Shown: positions 37,626 through 49,284, numbered from the stretch's first letter. The stretch: 64,000 nucleotides of DNA from Mytilus galloprovincialis (GCF_965363235.1 NC_134851.1:36174321-36238320); one strand, 5' to 3'. Numbers and translations: made by a program. The notes: a model not told the origin generated them from the letters alone.

Positions 37626-38099
37626 CCGAAATAAAAAAATCAGTTTGTTTCAATACCCCATTTACACTTAAACCAACAGTATTGTTACTCTCATTTCAGT
37701 TATATAAATGTGCCCTTATTTCCGTCCCCTTTTAAATGTACAATTAACATGTTTTGAAAAACACTCGCCGTATATTGAAATGCATGTTTATATACGAAAG
37801 AAAAATGGTATACTGAGATTGGTCGTGGTCTCGTTAAAAGACTTATTGTATTAATGATAATGAATAATAATTTTCTTTGGAACATATAGCCACTCTCCTT
37901 ACAAGATACGGTAATATTAACCCCTTAATTCGTATCACACTTATAACTTTGAACGCTTTACGCGAGTTTTTTTTTTTTTTTTTAATAAACATGCCAAATA
38001 GGAAAGTGAAAATTCCGCGCATCGTTCAAAATGTGCTTCGTTTTACATGCCAATAAAAAGTAGATGTTTTGCTTTAAAACCGATTTTATGTAATCCTAC

Positions 38100-38117
38100 C
38101 TTATCTGTTCTTTTCAT
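38100..38117 (-). CDS. Probable first coding exon of GIY-YIG gene A (MKRTDK)
   Basis: ATGAAAAGAACAGATAAG is followed directly by GTAGGA, a donor in phase 0 that joins the phase-0 acceptor at 36027. It lies about 63 bases downstream of a TATATAAAAAG box (38179-38189). The corresponding exon of gene B (54116-54133, 56263-56280) encodes MKTSKK with the same spacing and donor. This parallel is my main evidence, because six codons alone prove nothing. Copies at 36643 and 39606 lack the GT. Confidence 0.55.
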
Positions 38118-38178
38118 CCTCCTGTTGTTGTTTTTATCAAATCTGAACTTACTAAACACCTAAATGAACAATTAATTG

Positions 38179-38189
38179 CTTTTTATATA
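38179..38189 (-). promoter_or_regulatory. TATA box of gene A, functional-looking copy
   Basis: Minus-strand TATATAAAAAG. Equivalent boxes are TATATAAATAG (36704-36714) and TATATAAACAG (39674-39684) in the sister units. Confidence 0.55.
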
Positions 38190-38694
38190 TTAATGTGGAA
38201 ATTTCCCTGATTATATTATAAAACCGTTTTTTTTGTTTTCAAGGACACTCAATTGTCTAAAATAATAATGATGCAACCAATAGTAATATTTGGTACTTTG
38301 ATATAATTCTTCGGACCTGCAAAACTGCCTTGACTTTTTGTTGGAAAAACCATATCTAAATATAGATAGATAGTTATATTTTTATCAACTAAAAATAACA
38401 TACAGCTTGCAATTTTTTTTAACGAACTTGCTGTCTGTTTTATTAAAAACTTTGATTTAAATATTCACTTTGTTTTCATTAAAACATAGAAAAACATTTT
38501 AAATGTTGATATATTAACTCCGAACATAAGCGGCATTAGCTTTATCATATGAAATCCCTGAGATAAATACATTTACTGTTAGCCGTCTATTTATCTATTA
38601 AAAGGATAAGAGAGTATATTTTTAAATAAGGAAATCTACTTGTTTGGACCCTCACAGAAACGTAAAATATATTCTCATTTAACTTATATAAATA

Positions 38695-38745
38695 AACTCA
38701 TCATAGATACCAGGATTGACATTTTATATTTACCCCAGACGCGCC
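38695..38745. repeat. Short inverted GATGAGTC-family end
   Basis: TCATCATAGATACCAGGATT and CCCCAGACGCGCCC are the reverse complement of the family end seen at 29270-29300. Confidence 0.55.
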
Positions 38746-39605
38746 CTTAATTTCTGCTCCTTTTTTTTTGTAGGTTTTACATGTTCTAAAATACACTCAG
38801 CGTATATTGATTGATATGCATGTTTATGTAAAAAAAAAAAAAGAAAGAATTTGTCGTACTGAGAAATGTCGTGGTCTCTTTTTAAAACAGATTGTATTAA
38901 TAATCAATAAATTTGTGAAACAAATAATTGTTCATACAAAATACGGTTCGGTCATAGATGGCAAACTCATCATATATAACACACTTTGGTCAGGATCCCT
39001 AATAGACCTTGAGATGAGGTGACGTAATTGAAAAAGAATATTAGTCCGCCATACAATTGTGGATGCTGTGATTTTAAAAATGGACATAAATGAACAATAA
39101 GAACTGTTTTAATAGAGGTGATGAGATGAGAAAAGAAATATGTAGATTTGACTTGAAATAAATTATAAGAAGGACAATTTCTTTATTGAACTTTATGATC
39201 AGAATTTTGGGATTATTTCATGGGGAGAGTGACATTTTTCACCATCTTCCGTGGTCCAGCAATTTGCGAAAAAAGTAATCTCACTTGCCACCCCGAAAAT
39301 TTAACCAGACATGTATAAATGTATCAGCTTCGATATGAGCCATCAAACATGTTCAAGTAAACGATATGGACTGAGCAACGGCGGAAAACGTTATCATTAC
39401 CGCATATGGAGAATTAATTGTAAATGTTGATCCACTTATGATTGTGAAGGCATAGTTCTTCTTTAAAGGACAAAATAAAAGCTTCAGTGCTAAATCCAAA
39501 ATGTGCTTTGTTTTACACCGCAATAAAACACGTACAAAAAGATGCATCAAATTCAAATTCAAGAAATGGTCATTTTGCTTTAAAATTGATGTCATATATT
39601 CTTAA

Positions 39606-39623
39606 CTTATCTAACTTTTTCAT
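39606..39623 (-). pseudogene. First-exon copy A3, donor lost
   Basis: ATGAAAAAGTTAGATAAG is followed by TTAAGA rather than GTAGGA. The TATA box is intact (39674-39684). This unit could still start transcripts but cannot use this splice site. Confidence 0.45.
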
Positions 39624-40689
39624 TCATTCTTTTTTTTTTTTTATTAAATCTGAATTGTCTAGCTGGACCGTTGCTGTTTATATATTGATATGGAAAGGTG
39701 TATGAAAACAATAGCACTTATTTTATATAATATACATTATTTACAGGGTTAGTTTTAAGAGGCAGTAAAAAAGAATTTTTTTTAACCTTCATTCTTTCAA
39801 CATGTTCATTGAATATTGTTAAAAACCAATATTAGTTAATACGACTCCATGCTATAAGTAAAATTACGTTGTATTTAGAAATAGAACTGGTGATATACTA
39901 GAACTTATTTTCATAAATTAGTCTTTTCATGACACATTTTCTTGATAATCATTATTTAATTATAATATAAAAGAAAAAATGTTGATCTAGTTTAAGCAAT
40001 CTATACACATATACAAGGGCATGAAAAGTATACGTGCGACTTATGATTTACCCTTTCATAAAACTTATAGATTTCTACCATGGTTTAATGTTGATGTTTA
40101 CACATAATTTAAGGATCACCCCTTCAAAACGTACAACTTACATATTTCGAAAAAAAAACCTGAAAATTGTACTGATCTTGGTCAGGTTCCCCTTTAAAGT
40201 TAGATTATATTTTTAATCATTCAATGTTTGGGATATAATTACTTTCCGTACAAGAAACGCCCATATAAAAAATAATTGTCCCATGCACGATACCGCCTTA
40301 GAGAAAAATTGTTACATAACAATGATGCAGCCATTGTTGTACCTTTTTTATAATGACACTGACAATAAAATTATACCTGGTTGGAAAAGAAAACCAGTAT
40401 CTACAAATTAAATATATGTTGTCATGTTTGATCCTGTTTACGGTATAATATATATTTAGTGACAGTTGAATAATACAACAGTCCAGGTCATACGTTATCC
40501 CCGTACACAAGATTGACATAAAGTGTAAGCAAAATTTTTGTAATCATTATGACAAATTCGATACTTGTAATATTATTATCAACGAGCATAAGAATATTAC
40601 AGACTTATCTCCATAAGAAAAGGTACGCCTTAGACGGAATGGCTATGTATTCGTGTAGCTTCTAGTTTATTCAAAACCATGTATTAACC

Positions 40690-42590
40690 AGATGCTCCGC
40701 AGGGCGTAGCTTTATACGACCGCAGAGGTTGAACCCTGAACGGTTAGGGCAAGTATGGACACAACATTCAAGCTGGATTCAGCTCTAAATTTGGATTGTG
40801 ATTAAATAGTTGACACAGCATAGGTTTCTGACACAGAATGAATGTGTTCTAATGAACTTAAAATTTTTGTTTCTCTTAGAGCAATTCACTATGCTGTTGA
40901 ATATTAATCCTCTCAAAAAAATGTTTGAAGAAATTTTCTTTTTTATTTATGAAATTTCAAATGAGAAAAATTTAACCCAATTTTTTTAATCACATCCCCC
41001 TTTCCCTTATTCCAAAACTAATCTCAATTAAAATTTCTAATGGAGTTTGCAACAATAACTACTCATTTAAATACATCATAAAATATTAAGATGTAAAAAA
41101 ACTGCTTGTTATCACTGAATGGTAAAGATTATTTTAATCTATCAGTTGGTAGTAAAAAGTGAATATACATTGTATATTGTATATAACAAAGATTTAAGTT
41201 GATTCTGGACAAAGAAAGATAACTCTAATTAATTTTTTTTTTGATATTTCACAATATTGTGCAATTAGATATTTCTTGCCATTGCGCAATACTGTGCAAT
41301 TGAAAAGACTTGCTATTGCACAATACTTAATATAATAATTTTAGATCCTGATTTGGACCAACTTGAAAACTGGGCCCATAATAAAAAATCTAAGTACATT
41401 TTTGGATTCAGCATATCAAAGAACTTCAAGATTTCAATTTTTGTTAAAATCAGACTAAGTTTAATTTTGGACCCTTTGGACTTTAGTGTAGACCAATTTG
41501 AAAACAGGACCAAAAATGAAGAATCTACATACACAGTTAGATTTGGTATATCAAAGAACCCCATTTATTCAATTTTTGATGAAATCGAACAAAGTTTAAT
41601 TTTGGACCCCGATTTGGACCAACTTGAAAACTGGGCCAATAATCAAGAATCTAAGTACATTTTTAGATTCAGCATATCAAAGAACCTAACTGATTCATTT
41701 TTTGTCAAAATCAAACTAAGTTTAATTTTGGACCCTTTGGACCTTAATGTAGACCAATTTGAAAACGGGACCAAAAGTTAAGAATCTACATAAACAGTCA
41801 TGACAGTTAGATTCAGCATATCAAAGAACCCCAATTATTCAATTTTGATGAAATCAAACAAAAGTTTAATTTTGGACCCTTTGGGCCCCTTATTATGTTG
41901 GGACCAAAACTCCCAAAATCAAACCCAACCTTTCTTTTATGGTCATAAACCTTGTGTTGAAATTTCATAGATTTCTATTTACTTATACTAACGTTATGGT
42001 GCGAAAACCAAGAAAAATGCTTATTTGGGTCCCTTTTTGGCCCCTAATTCCTTAACTGTTGGGACCTAAACTCCCAAAATCAATACCAACCTTCCTTTTG
42101 TAGTCATTAACATTGTGTTTAAATTTCATTGATTTCTATTTACTTAAACTAATGTTATTGTGCGAAAACCAAGAATAATGCTTATTTGGGCCCTTTTTTG
42201 GCCCCTAATTCCTAAACTGTTGAGACCAAAACTCCCAAAATCAATCCCAACCGTTCTTTTGTGGTCATAAACCTTGTGTCAAAATTTCATAGATTTCTAT
42301 TAACTTAAACTAAAGTTATAGTGCGAAAACCAAGAAAATGCTTATTTGGGCCCTTTTTGGCCCCTAATTCCTAAAATGTTGGGACCAAAACTCCCAAAAT
42401 CAATACCAACCTTCCTTTTGTGGTCATAAACCTTGTGTTAAAATTTCATAGATTTCCATTCACTTTTACTAAAGTTAGAGTGCGAAAACTAAAAGTATTC
42501 GGACGCCGGACGACGACGACGACGCCGACGCCAACGTGATAGCAATATACGACGAAAATTTTTTCAAAATTTGCGGTCGTATAAAAAATC
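40690..42590. mobile_element. Mussel DNA element with tandem-repeat core
   Basis: The left part reads GATGCTCCGCAGGGCGTAGC then TTTATACGACCGCAGAGG. The right end is the inverse, TTTGCGGTCGTATAAA, so short TIRs (TTTATACGACCGCA) bound the element. Inside are 262-bp repeats (41340-41890), four roughly 160-bp units starting TTGGG(C/T)CC (41880-42500) and a short (GAC)n run at 42500-42530. I know this family as abundant in Mytilus. The 142-codon frame 41353-41781 is just the 262-bp repeat translated. Confidence 0.7.
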
Positions 42591-42869
42591 ATTCAAATTC
42601 AATCTTTAGGGGTTTTAGAGATCCCAAAAAGAAATAAGAATCAAAAGGCTGTACCAATTTCTTTTATTATAATGTTCACATAAAAAAAATAATGAAAGTT
42701 TAGACACACTAAACTGTTTTAATTCAAACCGGGAATATTTATCTTTTACTTATAGGAAAAATTTTTAAAAAAACCAAATTGTTCACTTGCCTCAGACATT
42801 TGTCAGACCCGTCTTGTCAAACATTAAAAAAAGAAAAAATCACAATAATGGGAGAAATATTGTTTACAA

Positions 42870-43330
42870 TATTGGACTCTCGCTGTAGAAAACCGATAAA
42901 AAATCTTCATTGTTTTTATCACTTTCAATCGGAAATTCGTGAGCAGCGATAGACTATATCAAAAACAAAATTTCATTGATGTACAAAATGAACATCAGAA
43001 GCCTCTGACCTTTGTTAGTTTTGTATTATTTGTATCATTTTTAATTTTAGTATCTTGTGTACAATATTGAGTTAAGTATGGCGTTCATTATCACTGAACT
43101 AGTATATATATTTGTTGAGGGGCCAGCTCAAGGACGACTCCGGGTGCAGGAATTTCTCGCTGTATTGAAGGCCAGTTGATGGCCTTCTGTTGTTGTCTGT
43201 TCTATGGTCGGCTTGTTGTCTCTTTGCCACATTCCCCATTTCCATTCTCAATTTTATCTGTAGCGTTTTTCAAAACAGAGTAAAATTTGATCAATGTTTG
43301 ACAACAAAAATATTCATTTAATGATCAAAT
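42870..43330. repeat. Four-copy block, copy 4, split by a retroelement tail
   Basis: TTCGTGAGCAGCGATAGAC and ATGTACAAAATGAACATCAG match copies 1-3. The block then stops, and resumes at 43259 with TAGCGTTTTTC. Copies 1-3 act as empty sites for the inserted piece. Confidence 0.65.
42998..43258 (+). mobile_element. Truncated Naiad-type 3' tail with empty-site proof
   Basis: Matches 58945-59185 in reverse: AAGCCTCTGACCTTTGTTAG to CCATTTCCATTCTCAATTTTAT. It interrupts copy 4 of the four-copy block, so it is a real insertion with a defined 5' truncation point and a 3' end at about 43258. Confidence 0.75.
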
Positions 43331-43689
43331 CTACTAGCATGGAATGGCATTAAACTGATTGGTACATAGTTTAAAAGAGACGCTGTTTCAAATTATTATC
43401 TGTCAAAATTACTTAGAATTACAAAAATCTACAACATTCAATGACAAATAAAAAGAAAAATAACAGCAGAGAAGAAGAAGATTTCAATCAGAGTGAACTT
43501 TAAAATGATTATGAACACCTGACCTTTTTTTAATTTTTTTTTAATCGAACTTGTTAAGCTAGGAAGTCACTAAATGTGATTTATTGAGTGAAAGGACGTT
43601 TTTGATATGTATGAAATTGAAATTAAAAACTGTGCATGTAGTACTTTCGTTTGACTTTGAAGGTGCGCTAAACGAGAGGAAATTAAACT

Positions 43690-45240
43690 GGGTACTTTTT
43701 TAGAATGGGTCGAAACAATCAGGTATCTGATAAAATGTCGCATTCATAAGTTAAAAACTGTGTGAATGATCGACCAAAGTCCGTTTTGGAAGACAAAGAG
43801 GCTGTGAAATATCTTTCCTCTCTTCACGATAAAGTTGTGTTTTTACCTGATGACAAAGCTTCTAATAATATTTTCTTTGTATAAAATTTTATTCTTAAGA
43901 GTGTTTCAAAAGAATTAGGAATAAATGAGCACACAGGTAATCCAACATTTTGGAAGGAGGAGATTTTGGAGATTCGGAAGTCCTTCTTGCTTGGCTTCAA
44001 TGAACAATTAATAGAACAATACACCGGAGAACTTACCTGGTTTGTATTGTAAACCTTAGTTTCACAAAGTTCCGTATGCACCAATGTACATGGCCTGCTT
44101 TTCCGCATGTCTGACTTAAAATTGTGGTTTAGTTTGACCAAAAAAAGGTCTTCAGGAATACTGTAAAGCACTTTATTCGCAAAGTTGTATGAACCATGTA
44201 TGGATGACAACAAACGGAAATAACTTCTGAACTCTTTTTAATATCGATCTTTGACTGTAATTTATTCTATTATTTTTTTTTTATTTTTCCACCGTCGATA
44301 CCAACATTCTGCTCTGTTTTGAAGACCGTACTCTGAATTATAATGGTTTAATTTACTATTACAAATGTGAATTAGATTTACGAGTTTTCTTATTGGCACT
44401 TATACCAAATCTTTTTATATCTATTCCCAATGTGAAGTTGAAGAATCGTCTATAAAAAAAATATCCACAACGATTTTCATCATAAGAATGGTAGCGTACG
44501 CTATTGATTTATTATTTTGGGATACCATACGACATATTATGTTAATAGGGAACAAAACGATGCTACACAGAGGAACAAGTAATCAGTATGCTGAAGTTTC
44601 TTATTGGCAACTTATTTGTTGAATTTGGAGGTAGACTTTTTCAACAAATTGAGGGCATTCAAAAGGGAACCAACTATGCGCCTCTCTATCTCGACCTTTT
44701 CTAACTTTCTATGAGTCGGCGTTACATCAGAAAACAAAAAGATCGAAGAATACAGAACATTTAATTTCACATTCAGATTTGTTGATGATGTTCTTTTCAT
44801 TGACAATCCAAACTTTTCTAATTCGGTTCCAAAAGTATTTCATCCACCAGAACTTGAAATTAAAAGAATAGCAGACACAGCCTCCCCTGTCTCATTGTTA
44901 GACTTATACTACGAAATTGTCATTCGCAGTGATCCCTAAACCAGAATTTATGCCAAACATGACGATTTTAATTTTGAAATTATCAATGGTGTAATAACCT
45001 GGTTTGTAGCTACCTAAACCCCTCATTTGTATGACGGTTTTGTACAGTTCCATTTCTATTATATTAACAGCAGTCTGTGAACAAAACACACAATATAATG
45101 TAAAATCTATGATAACAGAATAATGGCGTTTCTATACATTTTTATTTTAAAGTTGTGGAAGATGTTTAAGACCCTTATTTCCCTAGGGTATACCAGTCCA
45201 GTAACCAGTGGTCCAGAGCTGATAATATATAGCATTGATA
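43690..45240 (+). pseudogene. Decayed Penelope-like RT
   Basis: Fragments in several frames follow RT order. VVFLPDDKASNNIFFV (43830-43881) is the conserved D-K-x-x-N-N block upstream of RT, followed by a stop (TAA 43882-43884) where relatives have Cys. GNPTFWKEEIL and LQEYCKALYSQSC come next. After an interruption, EFGGRLFQQIEGIQKGTNYA (about 44620-44680) is RT motif B. PPELEIKRIADTA and HDDFNFEII (44845-44990) lie between motif C and the thumb. The YxDD block is blurred. Many stops and frameshifts are present, so it is dead. The minus-strand frames 43824-44213, 44612-44806 and 44904-45089 are antisense shadows. Confidence 0.75.
44285..44430 (+). repeat. Diverged TTCGGTGTGAGCC-family copy within the RT remnant
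   Basis: GAAGACCGTACTCTGAATTATAATGG and TTCTTATTGGCACTTATACC resemble the family 3' half. It separates the finger and motif B parts of the RT remnant and therefore inserted later. Confidence 0.5.
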
Positions 45241-45734
45241 TGTTTAGAAATGCACTCTCAATAAAATGTTAATACTATTTGAAACATGTTTTCCTTTCCT
45301 CGTATACAGCTGAAAGGCTTTTCTAACTCGTTATTGGATTAAACCTCTAACAGTTTACACACAATACTGATGTGTCTTATTGAGTCGAAATCTTTGTTCG
45401 CTCGATTTACATAATGACATAGTTAGAAGATAATAATTACACCTTTCAGTGAACAATTGTCAGAAACTCGAATTATATAAATTTTGAATTCTGTCCAGTT
45501 AACTGGACTTGAAGAGTTGGCATCTTGCATTATTTGTTGGTGTCTTTTTTTCAGCATGTTCAGTAGTTAGAACAGAATAAGATTGGACGAGCGAAATATG
45601 TGTCAGTATGTATGTGGGAAGACTTAATCATTTCTATATTTACAGCTATCAATGAAGGTTTTCAAAAGTTATTTATTGAATTGCAAACAGCTCTAACAAG
45701 TTCAATATAAAATCAAACAACCCTATTTATTTAC

Positions 45735-45880
45735 CATTGAGTGTAAGATGGTTTATTTTAGATTGATGGCCTTGCAAACTGTGAAATTTATTTGAAACTG
45801 TATTCTAAGTTTATGTTTATTTCAAAACAATAGAAAATCTAGTGTGTGGAATATTGAATGATAGTTTCATTTGAAAATAT
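45735..45880. repeat. Segment shared with 28165-28400
   Basis: CCATTGAGTGTAAGATGG, TTGCAAACTGTGAAATTT and TTATTTCAAAACAATAG align in order with the earlier segment. Confidence 0.45.
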
Positions 45881-46371
45881 CTTTGGTAATCTTACTCAAG
45901 GTAAAATTTGTTTTATCCAAAATTTTACATATATCCCTATAGTTCAATAAAATTTTCCCAAATTGAGTTCGGAGGGGTCGGGGGGAAACTATGTGAATTA
46001 AGTTTTTTTTTATCCTACATCGAACTTTAGATGTCGTCCCTAAGATGTACAGTTGCCGTAAGATAGGGGTTGTGGTTATTATTAAATGGAAAAACTGCAA
46101 GCGTGGATGCCTTGCCACTTCAGTATTTTTTTCAACTCTAGTGTGCACAATACTACCAAACAATATTACAAAACGGAATTTCTTTTATTCAATCAAGTGT
46201 CCTTTTTCCTTGTGTTGACAGCCATTTCATGATCTGTTATTTGTCGCATCTTTGGTGTTTGTTAAAGTTGTGTCGTTGGGAATCCTACCACATCTCTTCA
46301 TTTTTAAATTTGAAATAATAGTTAAATTAAAAAAAAAAAAAGTTAAGAATGTCACGAGAACTGGTTAAATA

Positions 46372-46719
46372 CTATAAATGCACGAAAAGTTTAAATAAAG
46401 GTAAGGAATAACAAGTCATCATATAGGTCAATAAACTTATTTTATTTGACATTATATATAAATAAGGTAAGGTAAAATATTGCAAATACTCTAAAAGATT
46501 ATAATGTATATGTATGTATTCCTCCTTTGACCGACACGATCGTCCCCGTTTAAGATTAAAGATCGGACGAAACCCTTGCTCTGTTGTAACAAAGTCTATA
46601 AATTTTTCCTCAAGGCATTCCGCTTTTCTTTCTATCACCCAAGATATTGAATAACCTTTTAAGTCCTTGCCCTTTAAGTACTTCCCAATCTTCTGTCGGT
46701 CGTATCCAGCCGTATGGGC
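46372..46719 (-). CDS. GIY-YIG gene B, last exon (extended)
   Basis: Acceptor CTTTTTTTTAG, then 115 codons to TAG, phase 0. The first 67 codons align with gene A's last exon: AHTAGYDRQKIGKYLKGKDL, WVIERKAECLEE with the catalytic Glu, and GFRPIFNLKRGRSC. Where gene A stops after KEE, gene B continues for about 48 residues rich in Tyr, Leu and Ile. This is former 3' UTR made coding by loss of the ancestral stop. An AATAAA (46441-46446) lies inside this extension, at a distance like gene A's poly(A) signal, so a transcript cut there would lack a stop codon. Either a later signal is used or the product is marginal. The domain itself is complete. Confidence 0.78.
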   Translation of the reverse strand, partial: AHTAGYDRQKIGKYLKGKDLKGYSISWVIERKAECLEEKFIDFVTTEQGFRPIFNLKRGRSCRSKEEYIHIHYNLLEYLQYFTLPYLYIMSNKISLLTYMMTCYSLPLFKLFVHL

Positions 46720-47910
46720 CTAAAAAAAAGATTCACACAAATAAATATGGTTTTTACATCAAATTACTAAAATTACTATATAGACATATATATGTTTATT
46801 GATAGAAATGACTATCCAAAAACTCTAAAATATGACATTATGATAAACTTGTGATTAAAATATATTTACAAGAATACTAGACCAATTATGAGTCAACACT
46901 GACACGGTGATCGCAAGAAGAGTAAAAATCGACGAAGACCTGTATTAACTGTACATGAAGGTATTAATTTGATTAAATAAGGTGCTGCTCTAAATTGAAA
47001 GTATGTTGTAATACAGACTTTTAACCATTTGAGACAATCACTGCAGAAAAGCACTCTGGTCGCAATTTATTTAGTAAGTGTGTTTTTTTTATTCATGTAC
47101 TAAATGACTGTATTGTTTGACTGCTAGTGCCCGGTGATAAAAAATGGAAAAAAACAACACGTTTAATAATTGGGTCCGAGGCGCTTTTCTGCATTTACCT
47201 TCATCAGGAACGCTCAAAGCCAAACATTTGAAATCCAAAAATTGATAAGTACCGAAAATTGTTGAAGAGCTATATATAAAAAATACCTAAAATAATAGCC
47301 AAATTCATCTAAAGCAAAATTTGCCTGAGGGAGTTGAAACCTTAGTTTTATAATAATTTCCTAATTTATAAACGGACAATTTAGTAAAGTTTGTTCAATC
47401 ATGTCAGTACCGAAGCACTGACTACTGAGCTGATGATACCCTCGGGGACTGATAGTCCACCAGCAGAGGTATCGATCCAGTGATGTAAAAAATGGAAAAC
47501 AACACGTTTAATAATTTATTGCGTCCAAACAGCAGCGCATTGGGCAGTGCTTCGGTACTTACTTGATATAAAGTAAAGCCTTGCATTTGTAGCGATTATT
47601 ACTCTTACAATTTTGCCTTAAGTGCTAAATTCCAACAATTTTACAACAAAATAAATCTATTACCTGTTTAGTGTTGTTTGCACGAACAGTACGAATAAAA
47701 TGACTAGTTTATGTACGATGAATGTGTTGAAGGGTTATTTTGTTATACAATTATAGCAATTTTGTGCAAAAACTTCAATTAAAAGATTACAAGACTAGCA
47801 AATTGTGATAACATTATTTTGAAATGGTAAATGCACTCATAAACGACAGTTTTTTGCTTTTTGCTAGACAACTAGGTATATTGAAATTATGGTTCTGTAG
47901 GAAAACTTAC
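46720..47910 (-). other. Intron 2 of GIY-YIG gene B (1191 bp)
   Basis: Donor ATG|GTAAGT at 47910, same phase and domain position as in gene A. It contains the repeat cluster at 47130-47560. Confidence 0.75.
47130..47560. repeat. Mussel repeat, GATACCCTCGGGGAC module
   Basis: AACAACACGTTTAATAATT occurs at both ends (about 47154 and 47491) around a core with TCAGGAACGCTCAAAGCC and GATGATACCCTCGGGGACTG. The latter is the inverse of the module at 5370-5470. Confidence 0.6.
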
Positions 47911-48126
47911 CATTAACCTTTTTCGAACACTCTTGTTTGAAAAACCAATATACAGAACTTCGTCATCTTCATTAGCTCTGATGCAGTAAAGGCCATATGA
48001 ATTTGGCACCTCCCTTGTTTTTCGAAGAAGGGACGCATTGTATCCCTTATTCAGTAACTGGTTTAAGACTGTTCTTTTCTTCTTGCATTGTGAGTTTGAT
48101 TTTTTACAATGTAAACACCAGTTTTC
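47911..48126 (-). CDS. GIY-YIG gene B, central exon
   Basis: This exon has 72 codons, phase 0 both ends, acceptor TTTTTCTTGCAG and donor GTAAGT. The Cys segment NWCLHCKKSNSQC corresponds to gene A's DCCLFCKQKIC. LLRKTREVPNSYGLYCI gives GLY in place of GIY, a common variant, and DDEVLYIGFSNKSVRKRLM gives YIG and the Arg. With the first and last exons the predicted protein is about 193 residues. Genes A and B are same-strand paralogues of one three-exon structure, so they arose by tandem gene duplication. The apparent MQ at the start of the raw frame is intronic. Confidence 0.8.
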
Positions 48127-49246
48127 CTGCAAGAAAAATCCAAAAGTGATTAAATTTTATATTTCATAGTTTACAAACATATGAACATGGTTAGGAACCT
48201 AAGTAAACGAACAAACCAATTTGAATACTTATTTGTATGAAGCAGGGAAAGTTCTTTACTGATTCAGTTGGTGATCAGGAATCTCAAATAACGATCGCCA
48301 TGCCTCTTTTCATATGTTTATTTATAACCGTATCCAGGTCTGTCCGGCATTAACACTTAATTGATGAGAGTTGGTTGACCGTTAGTAATTGTCTAAATCA
48401 TAATAATGAATTAACTGTTTGGTTTCAAATGACGAGGCTCTGCACTTATACATCCCGTCATTGTGTTATTGTGTTATGGTGAATCTTGTCTTTCATTTTT
48501 ACATTGATGCTTTGTCTATACGCCTTTTTATGTCTGTTTTAAAATATTTGTTTGTTTTTTTATAGTAGCCAAGATTATGACTGCTGTACCCAAATTTTTA
48601 ACATTCTTGCCTATTATGTCTCTTTGTTTTGTTTAATGATCGTTGTCAATGTTAATGATTTTTATGCGACTGTCTTACGAGTGGCAGGTTTAGCTGGCTA
48701 TACTACAAGGTTTAATACATCATTCTCTACATAAACAAATGCCTATGACAAATAAACTGATCATAGATACCAGGATTAAAAAGGAAAAGTTTTCTTTAAG
48801 GCACAACATGGCATAGAATATCAACTGTCATAAAACACCAAAAAAGGTAATGCTAAACAAATTAGTTATTTCATAATGTGTGTGCTCCAAATAGTCATCA
48901 ACAGGTCTGGAACACTACCTTATATGGAAATGCATGAATTAGCACATGTAATTTTTTATTTACGTGTGACGCAATTTGTTTTTACCTGGGTTTTTGATCA
49001 ACCACCTAAATGAGTAACAATGCATGATGGACTACTACGTGTTTACAATCAACAAAACGATCAACCAAACAAGCGTGTTATTTACTGAAATACAACACAT
49101 TGTTTCATGCAATGCGGGATTAACAATATCACTCAGTTTTTCATTTTTTGTATAAACGAGAATGAGAATGGAAATAGGGAATGTGTCAAAAAGACATCAA
49201 CCCGACCATAGAAAAAACAACAGCAGAAGGTTACCAACCGTATTTT

Positions 49247-49284
49247 TACGGTTATAAATAAACATATGTTTATTTATAACCGTA
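49247..49284. repeat. 38-bp perfect palindrome at array junction 1
   Basis: Perfect inverted repeat centred on CATATG (49263-49268), arms starting TACGGTTATAAATAAA. The right arm is the normal unit start; the left arm exists only at junctions. Confidence 0.85.

Larger units (their letters stand above)
36480..40270. repeat. Tandem triplication upstream of gene A
   Basis: Three diverged units of roughly 1.45 kb (about 36.49-37.9, 38.0-39.0 and 39.5-40.3 kb) share, in order, a short exon-like ATG segment, a TATATAAA-type box, an AATATTTGGTAC(C/T) motif, CTAAATATAGATAGATAGTT (first two) and an AACATAAGCG(C/G) motif. A later module with GTATATTGA(A/T) and CGTGGTCTC follows. I infer repeated duplication of the promoter and first exon. 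Confidence 0.65.

Noticed and set aside
41353..41781. 142-codon plus frame with internal repeats, and the 83-codon minus frame 41313-41564
   Set aside because: Both are translations of the 262-bp repeat inside the 40.69-42.59 kb element; no start, splice or protein context.
43824..44213. 129-codon minus frame, and minus frames at 44612 and 44904
   Set aside because: The plus strand carries recognisable RT blocks; these are shadows.
48552..48734. 60-codon plus frame repeated in each 951-bp unit
   Set aside because: Differences between units change or break it without any sign of coding constraint; hydrophobic AT-rich composition.
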